Shown here: positions 21,234 to 33,219 of the stretch, piece by piece
How positions within the stretch are numbered: position 1 is the stretch's first letter
Layout: each line of letters opens with the position of its first letter
Made by a program: the position numbers and the translations under genes
Notes under the pieces: model-generated
Told to the model about the DNA's origin: nothing
What the model saw: the letters and a program-made list of their open reading frames with translations, nothing else
Databases searched by the model: none
NCBI GenBank assembly: GCA_035578175.1
Contig: JAQMRL010000001.1
Span: 236,669,038-236,733,037, forward strand
DNA: 64,000 nucleotides
Direction: 5' to 3'
DNA from: Catonia carolina
Lineage: Eukaryota > Arthropoda > Insecta > Hemiptera > Achilidae

Positions 21234-22687
21234 ACACAGGTGCATTCTTGTTCTATTTAAAAAACTTTACTTATCATTAATTGTTCATGATAAATAAATA
21301 AACTCATAAATTAAGCAGAAAATTTTATTGTAGATGTAATTTTTATTAATTATCAACGTTTTTTTAATGCAGACTTAATAATATTCATTGGAAGACGTAG
21401 CCTACATTTTTTGTCATGTCATTTTATTTATAATTTTGTGTAGGAAATATGTTTAGGTGTAAACTCATTACATTTGATTATTTGTATTTTGATTAATTTA
21501 AAATTATCAACCAACTTTTTTTAACTTATTAGAAATGAATTTTGATCGACTTATCATTAGACCTTATCATTTTTACCATAACCTCAAAATTACTTTCAAA
21601 ACACTAGATAACAAAGTTTATTGTTATTTTGTATTTAATCATTAGACTGTGTCAGTATTTTATGTAAATTATCCAAAATGTTTTTTTTTTATAATTATAT
21701 CACAAAAATCAAATTATTTCACTTCAATTAAGATAATACCTAATGTTAAAAAGTCTGTTAATATTTTATCTTGTTTAGCACTTTGATGAATTTAAATTGG
21801 TTATTGTATTTTTTCATCTATTTTTAAAATGCAAAACTCTTAAATGATGTTGGACATTTACCAGAAGCCTGTTGTTTCTTTCTTAAAAACAAAGTAATTC
21901 AAAAAATGTGTAGTAAACAATCTCTGAATAGCTTAAAAATAATAAAATATTGTAAAGTAATAATTGCTGTTGTAATTATTCGATTTTTTTATAATAAGTC
22001 TTAAAGATTTATTTTTGATTTAAGATATTAAAATGGGGGTTTTATTCTCAGTATACAATTCACTGTTAGTTTTTGCATTATCACTTTTTGTTAATACACA
22101 AATCTAATTAACTACATTTTGTATTTATTCATGTAAGAAAGTATACCTACCAAGTTTTTTTTTGAAGACCTACATTAAAACTTATTATAATTCAATGTTT
22201 TTTTTTTATTTTATTAAAATTATGGATTTCCACGGCTATAACATTCTTTTAATTTCTGAATATCTAGTTATTATCAGGTCAAAAAATAATTTAATGCTTC
22301 ATTTCGTAGCTCATGAAAAACTAAATGAATAAAAAAAAATGTTCACAAAATCTTCTGTTGTAATTTTTGAAAAATTCAAGTGGTTATAGGAGCAAACTGT
22401 ACAAAACATTTCAAAGCACAACATGAAATAAAGAAACTGGTATTAGAATTATTATGATGTGCGGTTACAGTTGTGTAATATCTTATCTGTAAGTGTTACT
22501 ATATATGTGAATATAGCCTACGTGTGACAAAAAATACAATTGTTTTTCCTTTTCTAATTGTTGGACTCGATAACGTAACCTTTTGTGAACATTGCCCTTT
22601 AAAAGTGTCTCACTTAAACTAACTTTATTAGTACTTCATGTGTACAAGTGATTCTTTTTTATTTTATTTTAATTTTTTTAAATTTAT
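21234..22687. other. AT-rich stretch without recognisable content
   Basis: Only short frames and T/A runs. If 20983-21227 is a first exon, this would be intron. Confidence 0.5.
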
Positions 22688-22855
22688 TTGTTTATAAAGT
22701 CGCATCAACTGCTTGGTTATTAGCGACTACTTGGAATTATGTGTCTGTAACTGTGGGATTTGACTTGTGAAAATTTCCAGACCCTGGCTGGGGATCGAAC
22801 CAGGGACCTTCGCGTGGTAGGCTAATGCACTAACCACTACACTATAGAGGTAGCA
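22688..22855 (-). repeat. SINE A
   Basis: The minus strand begins with a tRNA-like head (box A near TAGTGTAGTGGTTAGTG, box B GGTTCGATCCC at about 22789-22799) and continues into the shared body ending in GCGACTT. Confidence 0.78.
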
Positions 22856-23295
22856 AATTCTTTCTTATAAATCGTAAAAAACTTATCTCTAATTAGTAAA
22901 CTTTTCAATATTGTTTGTTCATGTTGAAATATAAGTTTTATAGATCTCCCATGTTAAAATACGATTTAATTTGTACGAAGCCACATATATTTACCAAGTT
23001 TATTTGAAGATGCAACTGGTTTTACAAGTCACGTTAATTATAGTTTAAAACTACTTTTTATACTGTATTTTAACGGTTTTTTTGTGTATATATATATATA
23101 TAAGAGTATAATTAATAGATATAATGTACTGTTCAAAACTTTTAAAGTTTAGTACCCCATTTAAAATTTTGTACTAACAAAAATCTTCAAATTAAAATAA
23201 TTGTCTGGCAGTATTTTTTTTATTTTAAATTGTTAGTGAATCAGTTTTACAACCAATTTAAATTGTTTTATTTAGATTTTTTTATAATTTATCAC

Positions 23296-23687
23296 TGCCC
23301 ATAACAGACAGGTGGAGTGTCAAATTATTTACACTCAATCTGTTTGTTGCAGGGCTAAAATAAATAGTTCTGTTTCTTATCACATGGTCAGCCAATTAAA
23401 TGACAGGACCATTTAAGAACAGAAGAGGTAGAGGTATAAAAGACACTAATCAGAGTTATCTCCTCTGAAAGTAATGAATTTCATTATACAGCCAGACCCT
23501 GTGGTGAATAAAGTGAAGGTGTCATTTGCAGAGTGGAAAATATGTCTTTTTCAGAGGGCCCGGCATGCTGATAAGCATACTTTTCCACTCAGTGAGGAAG
23601 GCAATGGTAAACCACCTCACTCCTCGTTTTACTTAGTAAAACCTCTACAGATTCAAACCAGCTTTTTGGCTGATGACCTAAACAACA
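23296..23687 (+). repeat. REP1, full copy
   Basis: From TGCCCATAACAGACAGGTGG to CCTAAACAAC. Close to consensus. Confidence 0.9.
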
Positions 23688-24220
23688 TAATTTATCTTTA
23701 AGTATGCCTACACTAACCTTAGCTTGTGCGTAGGTAATGATATGAGGTGATAAACAGATGAAAAAATGCCAGGCCTGACTGGAAATCAATCTTAATTGAA
23801 CCAAATTCTTTTGTATTTGAAATTATTTTTTATAACCCAATACCTTTGTATTGTAAGAGGACTTTGGTTTTTCATCTATAGGCTAGGAAGACCTAGCCCA
23901 TAGAGCTAAGTCTTCTATTTCACATTAAACTACATTAAGAATGAGAAAATCCTTCCACATTTAAATGTCTCCATGTTTTGGAAAAAATTTAGTAAATACA
24001 GAGAGAAATGGGAGGAGCATTTGATACAAAAGAGTGACAGTCAATGGGAAAATTCGTTCCATATGCATGAGCTGTGGTTAGACCTCGAAATAGATGGGCT
24101 ATAAAATCAGAACGCCTAGTCCGTGATGGGAAAAGGAAGAAAAATAAATTTAAAAACATTTATGTGATATCTTGGATATTTTTTAATTGAATATACATTC
24201 TTCCCTTAACTACTATTGAA

Positions 24221-25335
24221 TCGTTCATTTCGGAAAGCCCATCAGTCAAAAATTCTTAACTTTTGGAAAAATTAAAAACCTGGTAATTTACTGTTTCAAT
24301 AAAAAAAACCAATATTAAAAAATATAATTTGTTCAGAGTCCTGTCCTTTTTGATATAAAATGTATACATTGGTATTTTTAAAAATAAGCCGCATGTTTAA
24401 AAAAATGTTCGAAAATTTTGGCTTGAAGTGTTTCTGAAAGAAATTGAAGTAAAATGCAAACTTGTGTTGATTTTTGTAAAATACATTGTTAGACCAGAAG
24501 AAAATTGTGTTGTACAATAGTATTCATTTATTTATTTCACTAGTTTACATTGTTGTTTAAGTCATCAGCCGAAAGGCTGGTTTTAACCTGTAGAGGTTTT
24601 ACTATAAAACGAGGAGTGAGGTGTTTAACAATTGCCTTCCTCACTGAGTGGAAAAGTACGCTTATCAGCATGCTGGGCCCTCTGGAAAGCATGTATTTTC
24701 CACTCTGTAAGTGACACCTTCACTTCATTCACCACATCTGGCTATAAAATGAAATTCATTACTTACAGGGGAATTAACTCTGATTTATGTCTTTTACACC
24801 TCTACCTTCTGTTTTTTAATTATTCAGTCATTTAATTGGCTGATCATGTGATAAGGAACAGAACAGTTACATTAGTGATAGTTTAAAATTGTAGTACACT
24901 TTACATAGGTAGGGATAGTTTGTTTATAACAAAATAGTTTACATCAGTGACTTAAAATAGCTTTTTGCAGTAATAAAAATTGAAATTCGTAATTTTCAGA
25001 AAGAAAAATGTTGATTTTCTGGACTAATCACATTTTTCGTCGTCATCACAAACAGTAATTATCTCCCTTAAAAAGATTTTTGCATAGAAACTTTGAATAG
25101 CCTCTTTCACTAGAAAGTAGAGCTTAAGCATCAAAAATCATCCAATTTAATTTTTTAATTAGAAGGAAGCACTTTATATCCTTAAGGATAAGCTTTCTCT
25201 TAGTGTTATATTACTTAAGTGACTTGACTTATGTGTTTTTGTAAGGATGATGTATTTATATTCAGTTAGTCCTAAAATGCACTAAAGAAAAAAATGTAAA
25301 ATTTTTACTTACAGCCTTTCTAAAATAACTGATTC
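24221..25335 (+). repeat. REP3 copy 1 (split by REP1)
   Basis: Aligns with 47862-49345 over its whole length (TTCGGAAAGCCCATCAGTCA to CTAAAATGCACTAAAGAAAA). A REP1 copy sits at 24552-24867. No coding frame. Confidence 0.75.
24552..24867 (-). repeat. REP1, truncated copy inside REP3
   Basis: Complete at its (AAC)n end, lacking the last ~75 bp at the TGCCCATAAC end: a 5' truncation, as expected for reverse-transcribed elements. Confidence 0.85.
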
Positions 25336-26012
25336 TATTAATGTATTTGCGGTAAAATAAGACATATACTAAACTAAAACCTTGAGTTGACTATAACGAC
25401 AATAAGATTGTGTATTTTTACACACACACACACACTCACAAGTATGATATTGAGGTTTGTAATTGAAATTGTGCTACATAATAAATGGATATTTTATTCA
25501 TTTTTTCTATTGTTTATCTCCTACTTGTTAGATTACTATAATAATGTAATGTTACGCTGTAATTGTTTCCTTGTAATTAATGTTGTATGTTGTACTCCTA
25601 GGTAGATTATTTAATAACCTTTATCTTGTACTCTGTGTTTTATATCAGACATTGTCTTTGCAGTTATTCTGTTTCATAATGCTGTACTATGGTAAATTAA
25701 CTGGGCAGAATTGAATTACGAAATAGTATTATGTTCTGAAGGAAACAATGTTATGAATTACTACGTTGTTACATGGACATTTTTTTAAAGGATTTACTCC
25801 AACTATTGTAGTTTTTCTAGAAGTAATAAATGTGATGACAGATCCTATGAATCTTCTTGCAAATCTTCTAAAAGTATTACATTTTACTCACTCTATGTTC
25901 TATTTTGATACTTTATCCATAAATGTTATAGGTTTATTTAGTCAATAATTTTAAACAATTTATACATAGATTCGGCAAATTTTAATGAGTTGTAATATTA
26001 GTTAAATTTTGA
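25336..26012. other. AT-rich stretch, no gene recognised
   Basis: A short (CA)n run at about 25421-25434 is the only notable feature. Confidence 0.5.
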
Positions 26013-26414
26013 TTGCCCATAACAAGCAGATGGAGTGTTAAATTAATTGCATTCGATCTGTTGGTTCCAGGGCTACAAAAAATAGTTCTGTTTCTTATCA
26101 CATAGTCAGTCAATTATCTGACTGAACTATTTAAGAACAGAAGAGGTAGAGGTGTAAAAGACACAAGTCAGAGTTATCTCCTCTGAGAGTAATGAATTTT
26201 ACTATACACTCAGACCCTGTGGTGAATGAAGTGAAGGTAAGGTGTCATTTGTAGGGTGGAAAGTGGGTGCTTTTCTGAGGGCCTGACATGCTGTTAACCA
26301 TACTCTTTTTCTACTCAGTGAGAAAGGCAGTAGTAAACCATCTCACTGCTCGTTTTTACGTAGTAAAACCTCTAGAGGTTCAAACCAGCCTTTCGGCTGT
26401 TGACCTAAACAACA
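26013..26414 (+). repeat. REP1, full copy
   Basis: From TGCCCATAACAAGCAG to CCTAAACAACAG. Carries a small GTAAG duplication within the body. Confidence 0.88.
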
Positions 26415-27304
26415 GTTAAATTGTAGGATTTCTCATTTTCTTCAGTTTGTTGTGTGCATTAATTGTAACTTTGAAAATGAAACCAATTTCAATGTGGTTT
26501 TCGTATAAATTTTCAAGTAGTCGCAGACTGAAATTTTTAAATACAGAAGTGTTAGCACTCTTAATTATCTTTCATTTTTTGAATTGCCCCCTCCCCAAAA
26601 TACACTGTAAAGCTTTATTTAAAAAAAATTGATTTTTCAAAGAAGAAAACAGTTCCTGTATCTAATTTTTCCTAGGATACCCCATGTACCATCTTAATGA
26701 ACCATGTAGATAACGTAAGTGAAGAAAAATTCATCAAATTGTCGCAGCTGAAAATTGGTTTTATAGTTGTGCTCCTGAGTGAATAATTTGTAGTTTTGAA
26801 GCTTCATAGATGCTTCAAGAACCTCTTTGGGGTTAGTTTATAAAACTTTATTACTTTCTCTATTTTGCTGAGGTCCTACTGATTTTTCCACTTACCACAT
26901 CGTACAGCCAATCCCCTTCTGCATTCTCAGCCACCGTTTCTGAGATTCCTTGCCACCTTAGTGTCTTGGATTCACTGTATCCATGTTTTCCATGTTTTTA
27001 CTTCTTCTTTTTTCTGGATAGACAAAGTCTCCTCACTTCAGGTATCTATCTACCTTCTACCAATCTTTGGACATACCCACACTTACCTACTGTCTTTTCA
27101 CTATTCTATCTACTATGGTATACTGAGAATCGGTCCTTTACTTTATATCTTCATTTCTCATATGCTCCAATGTCAAGACCGTGCCTGACCTTCGCAACCA
27201 GGTATTCTCTAAAGCCTCTGGCTTTCTTTTGTGTCTGGAACATATTTGTCAGAACTCAACAGCATGTGGGCTCCAACACAGATACAGCCATTAACCTTGA
27301 ATGC
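26415..27304. other. No gene recognised
   Basis: The second half (26870-27300) is richer in C and has longer open frames, but no family similarity that I can name. It may be an old LINE remnant. Confidence 0.4.
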
Positions 27305-27552
27305 TGCCCTTAACAGACAGGTGGAGTGTCAATTTATTTACACTCAATCTGTCCATTGCAGGGCTAAAATAAATAGTTCTGTTTCTTATCACATGGTCAG
27401 CCAATTAAATGACTGAATCATTTAAGAACAGAAGAGGTAGAGGTGCAAAAGACACTAATCAGAGTTGTCTCCTCTGAAAGTAATGAATTTCATTATACAG
27501 CCAGACCCTGTGGTGAATGAAGTGAAGGTGTCATTTGCAGAGTGGGAAAATA

Positions 27553-28850
27553 CGAGGGGGTACCCAAAAGAAACCGGAATTATTTTTTAAAACTATTTAT
27601 TTTTAATTTTTTTACAAAAGAACCTTATCCCCTTCAAAATACTCTCCATTACAACTAATACATTTGTCCCACCGGTGCTTCCACTGTTCAAAACATTTTT
27701 TGTACTCCTCTTCAGTGATGGCTGCCAGCTCATCCGTCGTTTTTTTCTTGACATCATCAACGTTGTTAAATCGGAGACCTTTCATGCCCCTTTTCATGCG
27801 TGGGAACAAGAAAAAATCACACGGAGCCAGATCGGGTGAGTACGGTGCGTGTGGTAGCAAAACCATGCCGTTTTTCGCCAAAAACTGGGTAACCGAGATT
27901 GCCGTGTGTGCAGGCGCGTTGTCGTGGTGGAAAAACCAGTCCCTTGTCTGCCACAAATTAGGTCTTTTACGACGAATGCTGTTTCGTAGTCTTCTTAACA
28001 CTTCAAGATAAAAAGCTTGATTTACCGTCTGGCCTGGTGGAACGAACTCTGAATGGACAATTCCCCTCACATCAAAAAAACAAATCAGCATTGTTTTGAT
28101 GTTCGATCTGACTTGACGACTTTTTTTGGTCGGGGTGATAATGAAGTCTTCCATTGACTGGATTGTTGTTTGGTTTCTGGGTCGTACCCATAGCACCAAG
28201 ACTCGTCACCCGTAATGATCTTTGACATGAAATCTGGATCAGTTTCAAATCACTACACGTTTCAATTCGACGTTCCTTTTGAGTGTCTGTCAGAACCCGA
28301 GGCACAAACTTGGCAGCGACTCTTTTCATTGTCAAGTCTTCTGTTAAAATGCGTTGGACTGAGCTCCAAGATAACCCACTAACCTGTGATATTTGGTCAA
28401 TGGTCTGTTCGTACAATTTCTTTCACTTTCACAACATTTTCGTCTGTTCGGGAAGTCGACGGTCGTCCAGAACGAGGTTTGTTCTCAATCGACATGTCGC
28501 CATTTTTAAAGCGCAAAAACCACTCGTACACTTGGGTTTTTCCAATAGCGTCGTCTTTGTAAGCTGTGTTCAACATTACAACTGTTTCCGCGGCGTTTTT
28601 ACCGAGCAAGAAGCAAAATTTCACAGCCGCACGTTGTTCATTAAAACTTGCCATCATGAAAAACGACACGAGCACAAAACAGCACTAGCGAGAACAATCA
28701 CTGCACGAGAACAGAACAAGCTAGATCAACGAACAAAATGGCATTGAACTGGCAATGAGTAGCGCTACAAGCAGCCTAGTGGCGGGAATTTGTACTGCAC
28801 AAGCTCCGCCCACAGCAGAGCTATTCCGGATACTTTTGGGTACCCCCTCG
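27553..28850 (-). mobile_element. Mariner A, copy 1 (full length, 1298 bp)
   Basis: Terminal inverted repeats starting CGAGGGGGTACCCAAAAG, 26 of 28 bases matching between ends, flanked by TA on both sides. It lies inside a REP1 copy. Encodes a disrupted transposase. Confidence 0.95.
27612..28654 (-). pseudogene. Mariner A transposase, frameshifted
   Basis: Starts MASFNEQRAAVKFCFLLGK. The helix-turn-helix half and the D,D34D catalytic half are both present: GDESW, HHDNAPAH, and YSPDLAPCD with 34 residues between the second and third aspartates; WKHRWDKCI follows near the end. Compared with copy 2 it has lost 11 bp after GAAATTGTACG and 13 bp between two TTGAAAC direct repeats, both shifting the frame. 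The usual product is about 345-350 residues and cuts and pastes the element at TA sites. This copy cannot make active enzyme without those bases. Confidence 0.92.
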
Positions 28851-29046
28851 TATATGCTTTTCAGAGGGCCTGGCATGCTGATAAGCGTAATTTTTCACTC
28901 AGTGAGGAAGGCAATTGTAAACCACCTCACTCCTTGTTTTACTTAGTAAAACCTCTAGAGGTTCAAACCAGCCTTTCGGCTGATGACCTTAACAACAACA
29001 ACAACCTTGAATGATCTTAAATTTATACTTTAGCACCATCAGTCGT

Positions 29047-29447
29047 TGCCCATAACAGACAGGTGGGAGTGTCAGATTATTTACACTCAATCTGTTAGTT
29101 GCAGGGCTAAAATAAATAGTTCTATTTCTTATCACATAGTCAGCTAATTAAATGACTGAATCATTTAAAAACAAGAAGAGGCAGAGGTGTAAAAGACACT
29201 AATCAGAGTTTTCTCATCTGAAAGTAATGAATTTCATTATACAGCCAGAACCTGCGGTGAATGAAATGAAGGTGTCATTTGCTGAGTGGAAAATATATGC
29301 TTTCCAGTGGGCCTGGCATGCTGATAAGCTTACTTTTCCACTCAGTGAGGAATGCAATGGTAAACCACCTCACTCCTTGTTTTACTTAGTAAAACCTCCA
29401 CAGGTTGAAACCAGTCTTTTGGCTGATTACCTAAACATCAACACCAC
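29047..29447 (+). repeat. REP1, full copy
   Basis: From TGCCCATAACAGACAGG to CCTAAACATCAACACC. Lies 40 bp after the preceding REP1 copy in the same orientation. Confidence 0.9.
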
Positions 29448-29617
29448 CATCAGCCAAGTAGTTTTTGCTTCAGAACTCAGATAATATACGAGGGGGTACC
29501 CAAAAGTATCCGGAATAGCTCTGCTGTGGGCGGAGCTTGTGCAGTACAAATTCCCGCCACTAGGCTGCTTGTAGCGCTACTCATTGCCAGTTCAATGCCA
29601 TTTTGTTCGTTGATCTA

Positions 29618-30577
29618 CGAGGGTAGGCTGATAAGTAATGCACACATGCTTGTAGAAGACGAACAAAAAGAAATAGCAAGATGGGGTAAATAACAAATTA
29701 AAGTACAAATCTTAACCTACCAAATTATCTATTTATTTTTCAATATAGTCACCGTTAAGCATTACACATTTCTCCCAACGTTTAACAAGTTTTTTCATTC
29801 CGTCACTGAAAAATTCTTCCGACTTTCCTCGAACCCAGGACGCAATAGCTGCCTTCACCTCATTGTCCGAGCTGTAATGATTACCCTTAAGGTCTCTCTT
29901 CAGTAGAGGAAAAAAATAAAAATCGCAAGGCGCAAGGTCGGGAGAATACGGAGGGTGTAAAATTGGTTGAAACTTCAGGTTTCTCAGAGCCTCTCCAGTT
30001 GCACGCGAAGTGTGTGGACGAGCATTGTCGTGTTGCAAAATTATTGGCGCCAGGTTGCCTCTAACACGACAAACTCGACGTCGGAGGTGTTTCAGAGTCT
30101 GTATATACTGAGCAGAATTTACCGTTGCCCCTCGTTCCAGATAATCAGTCACATAAACTCGGCGAGCATCCCAAAACACAGTCAAAAGAATTTTTTTTGC
30201 GGACGGTTGTGTTTTGAACTTTTTCACAACAGGAGAATGTGGATGACGATATTCAGCGCTCTGCCTTTTTTCTTCGGGATCGTAATGATGAACCCATGAC
30301 TCGTCCCCCGTCACAATATTCAAAAGAAAGTCGTCTCCTTCGTCACGGTAGCGCTTCAAAAGTTGTTCACAGCATTCCAATCGACGCTCGTTGACATAGC
30401 ACCAGAACACGACGCCATACTTCCACTACTCAAAACAAACTGAATGAAAGCAACGCCTTCAAACTGCGCAGGCTTGTAGAGGAGAAATAGTACTTCCACA
30501 TGCCACCAGGCGCGCTACTGAAGTTTATTTAGTTGTCTTCTACAAGCATGTGTGCATTACTTATCAGCCTACCCTCG
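29618..30577 (-). mobile_element. Mariner B, internally deleted (960 bp)
   Basis: Long inverted repeats beginning CGAGGGTAGGCTGATAAGTA and extending over 40 bp. The TA pairs at 29616-29617 and 30578-30579 duplicate the target in mariner A. A different subfamily from mariner A. Confidence 0.95.
29733..30410 (-). pseudogene. Mariner B transposase, catalytic domain only
   Basis: A 225-codon open frame holding the whole catalytic domain: GDESWVHHYDPEEKRQS, LQHDNARPHTS and PPYSPDLAPCDFYFFPLLKR, closing RWEKCVMLNGDYIE. The N-terminal DNA-binding half (about 120 residues) is absent; the space between this frame and the right end is only ~170 bp of leader, so the DNA was deleted. The catalytic aspartates are intact, but without the helix-turn-helix region it should not bind its own ends. 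Confidence 0.9.
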
Positions 30578-30646
30578 TAGCTTGTTCTGTTCTCGTGCAG
30601 TGATTGTTCTCGCTAGTGCTGTTTTGTGCTCGTGTCGTTTTTCATG

Positions 30647-31715
30647 ATGGCAAGTTTTAATGAACAACGTGCGGCTGTGAAATTTTGCTTCTTGCTCGGT
30701 AAAAACGCCGCGGAAACAGTTGTAATGTTGAACACAGCTTACAAAGACGACGCTATTGGAAAAACCCAAGTGTACGAGTGGTTTTTGCGCTTTAAAAATG
30801 GCGACATGTCGATTGAGAACAAACCTCGTTCTGGACGACCGTCGACTTCCCGAACAGACGAAAATGTTGTGAAAGTGAAAGAAATTGTACGCAAAGACCG
30901 ACGACAGACCATTGACCAAATATCACAGGTTAGTGGGTTATTTTGGACCTCAGTCCAACACATTTTAACAGAAGACTTGACAATGAAAAGAGTCGCTGCC
31001 AAGTTTGTGCCTCGGGTTCTGACAGACACTCAAAAGGAACGTCGAATTGAAACGTGTAGTGGTTTGAAACAACAGCTTGAAACTGATCCAGATTTCATGT
31101 CAAAGATCATTACGGGTGACGAGTCTTGGTGCTATGGGTACGACCCAGAAACCAAACAACACTCCAGTCAATGGAAGACTTGATTATCACCCCGACCAAA
31201 AAAAAGTCGTCAAGTCAGATCGAACATCAAAACAATGCTGATTTGTTTTTTTGATGTGAGGGGAATTGTCCATTCAGAGTTCGTTCCACCAGGCCAGACG
31301 GTAAATCAAGCTTTTTATCTTGAAGTGTTAAGAAGACTACGAAACAGCATTCGTCGTAAAAGACCTAATTTGTGGCAGACAGGGGACTGGTTTTTCCACC
31401 ACGACAACGCGCCTGCACACACGGCAATCTCGGTTACCCAGTTTTTGGCGAAAAACGGCATGGTTTTGCTACCACACGCACCGTACTCACCCGATCTGGC
31501 TCCGTGTGATTTTTTCTTGTTCACACGCATGAAAAGGGGCATGTAAGGTCTCCGATTTAACAACGTTGATGATGTCAAGAAAAAAAACGACGGATGAGCT
31601 GGCAGCCATCACTGAAGAGGAGTACAAAAAATGTTTTGAACAGTGGAAGCACCGGTGGGACAAATGTATTAGTTGTAATGGAGAGTATTTTGAAGGGGAT
31701 AAGGTTCTTTTGTAA
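30647..31715 (+). pseudogene. Mariner A transposase, second disrupted copy
   Basis: Open from MASFNEQRAAVKFCFLLGK through GDESWCYGYDPETKQ to a TGA just after SSQWKT (about 31183). A +1 in an A-run follows (8 As where copy 1 has 7, about 31198-31205), the catalytic half resumes (HHDNAPAH, YSPDLAPCD), another stop ends KRGM, and a second extra A lies near 31580. Its lesions differ from those of copy 1, so the two died independently. Confidence 0.92.
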
Positions 31716-31776
31716 AAAAATTAAAAATAAATAGTTTTAAAAAATAATTCCGGTTTCTTTTGGGTACCCCCTCGTA

Positions 31777-33215
31777 AATACACATACACGCCTCCTTCGT
31801 AAATCCACCTTTTGCGTTTTGGAGGTTATGAGATGTAAAGATCCGTTGAAATCTGGGTATAAAACATTTTACCCCATCGCAATTTTGTTTCTCACTATTT
31901 ATAAATTTGGAGGAAAAAATATATGACTATATATTGTAAATTTCTACAGGCTTATTATACAAATAATGAAAGGAATTGTAATATTCTTGAGTGAACAGTG
32001 TGAAGTCTGTGTATTAAAAATCTAAATCTTCTCGCCTGGCTGTCTTGGTTGTTTAAATAAACCTCAGATAGTTCATTACTACTTGTACCTGTTCCAGTTC
32101 AAGAAACATTTCCTCAAGCATGCATATGTATTTGCAACATAATAAAAGCATCTTACCATCCCGTTTGAAACTGTCAATCACTTTTTCCTATTCTATCCAT
32201 AGTATCGACTAAGAAAGTACTAAGTTGCTGCATAATTTTAAATACTCAAATTTCAACTATTATTCATATTACATGACCTCTGAAGCCAAAGAAATACTTT
32301 TGAAGGATTTCTCTGTTTAAGTGTTTACATTATTCGTTAGAAACTTTTGAAACGATTAGCCTGGAATTTGAAAATCAAGGGTTTCCACGAATCCAAGAGG
32401 ATTCTTGAAATTCTCTGTGTACCCCTAAAATTAGGAATATTTTTCTCAGGTTCAAAAATTCAATTTTCTCAAAAATGACTACTAACAATTTTGATTAAGC
32501 TTCCTTCATTTCATTACATATTCTTGGCTCAATAAAACGGGATAAGTGGTATTCCTGGAAAAATTGTGGGGCTAATCTCGTTCGGGAAATTAGATTTAAA
32601 AAAAAATTACAACCTTTGGGTATTGAGAGTAAAAGTGTAACTTTCATAGCGAAAATTAAAGATAATTAAAAGTGGTACAAGGTTTTTATTTTGCATTATT
32701 ATGTCCGATGCTCATTAGTTTAGCTGCTATTTGTAATTTTTTGTGAAAAACCGCATCAAAGTAGTATATTTCTTCTGAAATTTTGTTTAAAAATGTACAG
32801 GAAAAATTTAAATAAAGGTTAAAGAGAGTTTAGAATATTACGATCAATTTTATACGCAACTCGTAATTAAACAGAAATTTCAGTCATTTTTTTTTAAAAA
32901 ACCTGCATTAAGATTGATCCATTGCAATTTTAAGTTCTTCCATTTTGTTGATCATGTAAATTTAGAACTATGTAGTTTAGGAGCAGATGGTCTGGGGGCC
33001 AGGAAACAGAAATGGTTTTGGAATAATGTTTATTTAGTTTTGTGCTAGAGTATAATTTGATTATATCGTGTAAAATATTTGTGGATTCGTTTTGGGACGT
33101 TTGCTGCATATTAGTTTGCCTTCATAATTAGTTCTCGGGCACAAAGTTAATGAATCTCTAGTACTGAAAATTTATCTTTTTTGTATTTATTAAAAGTCGG
33201 ATTAACTGCTTTTAA
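31777..33215. other. No gene; contains an old dispersed motif
   Basis: About 32350-32460 resembles segments at 38960-39080 and 50860-50990 (GATTxxxxTGAAATTTGAAA, then GTAxCCCCxAAATTA). Otherwise AT-rich and featureless. Confidence 0.4.
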
Positions 33216-33219
33216 AGTG

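Larger units (their letters stand above)
27305..29006 (+). repeat. REP1 copy split by a mariner, with long (AAC)n tail
   Basis: REP1 parts at 27305-27552 and 28851-29006, rejoining exactly at a TA. The tail ends in five AAC units, the longest in the window. Confidence 0.92.
29489..31774 (+). mobile_element. Mariner A, copy 2 (split by mariner B)
   Basis: Inverted repeats identical in start to copy 1 and TA on both sides (29487-29488, 31775-31776). Mariner B at 29618-30577 interrupts the leader before the transposase start. Confidence 0.95.

Noticed and set aside
23589..23804. Minus-strand 71-codon frame
   Set aside because: Antisense of REP1 running into flank; not kept in other copies.
27664..28011. 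115-codon plus-strand frame
   Set aside because: Antisense shadow of mariner A transposase.
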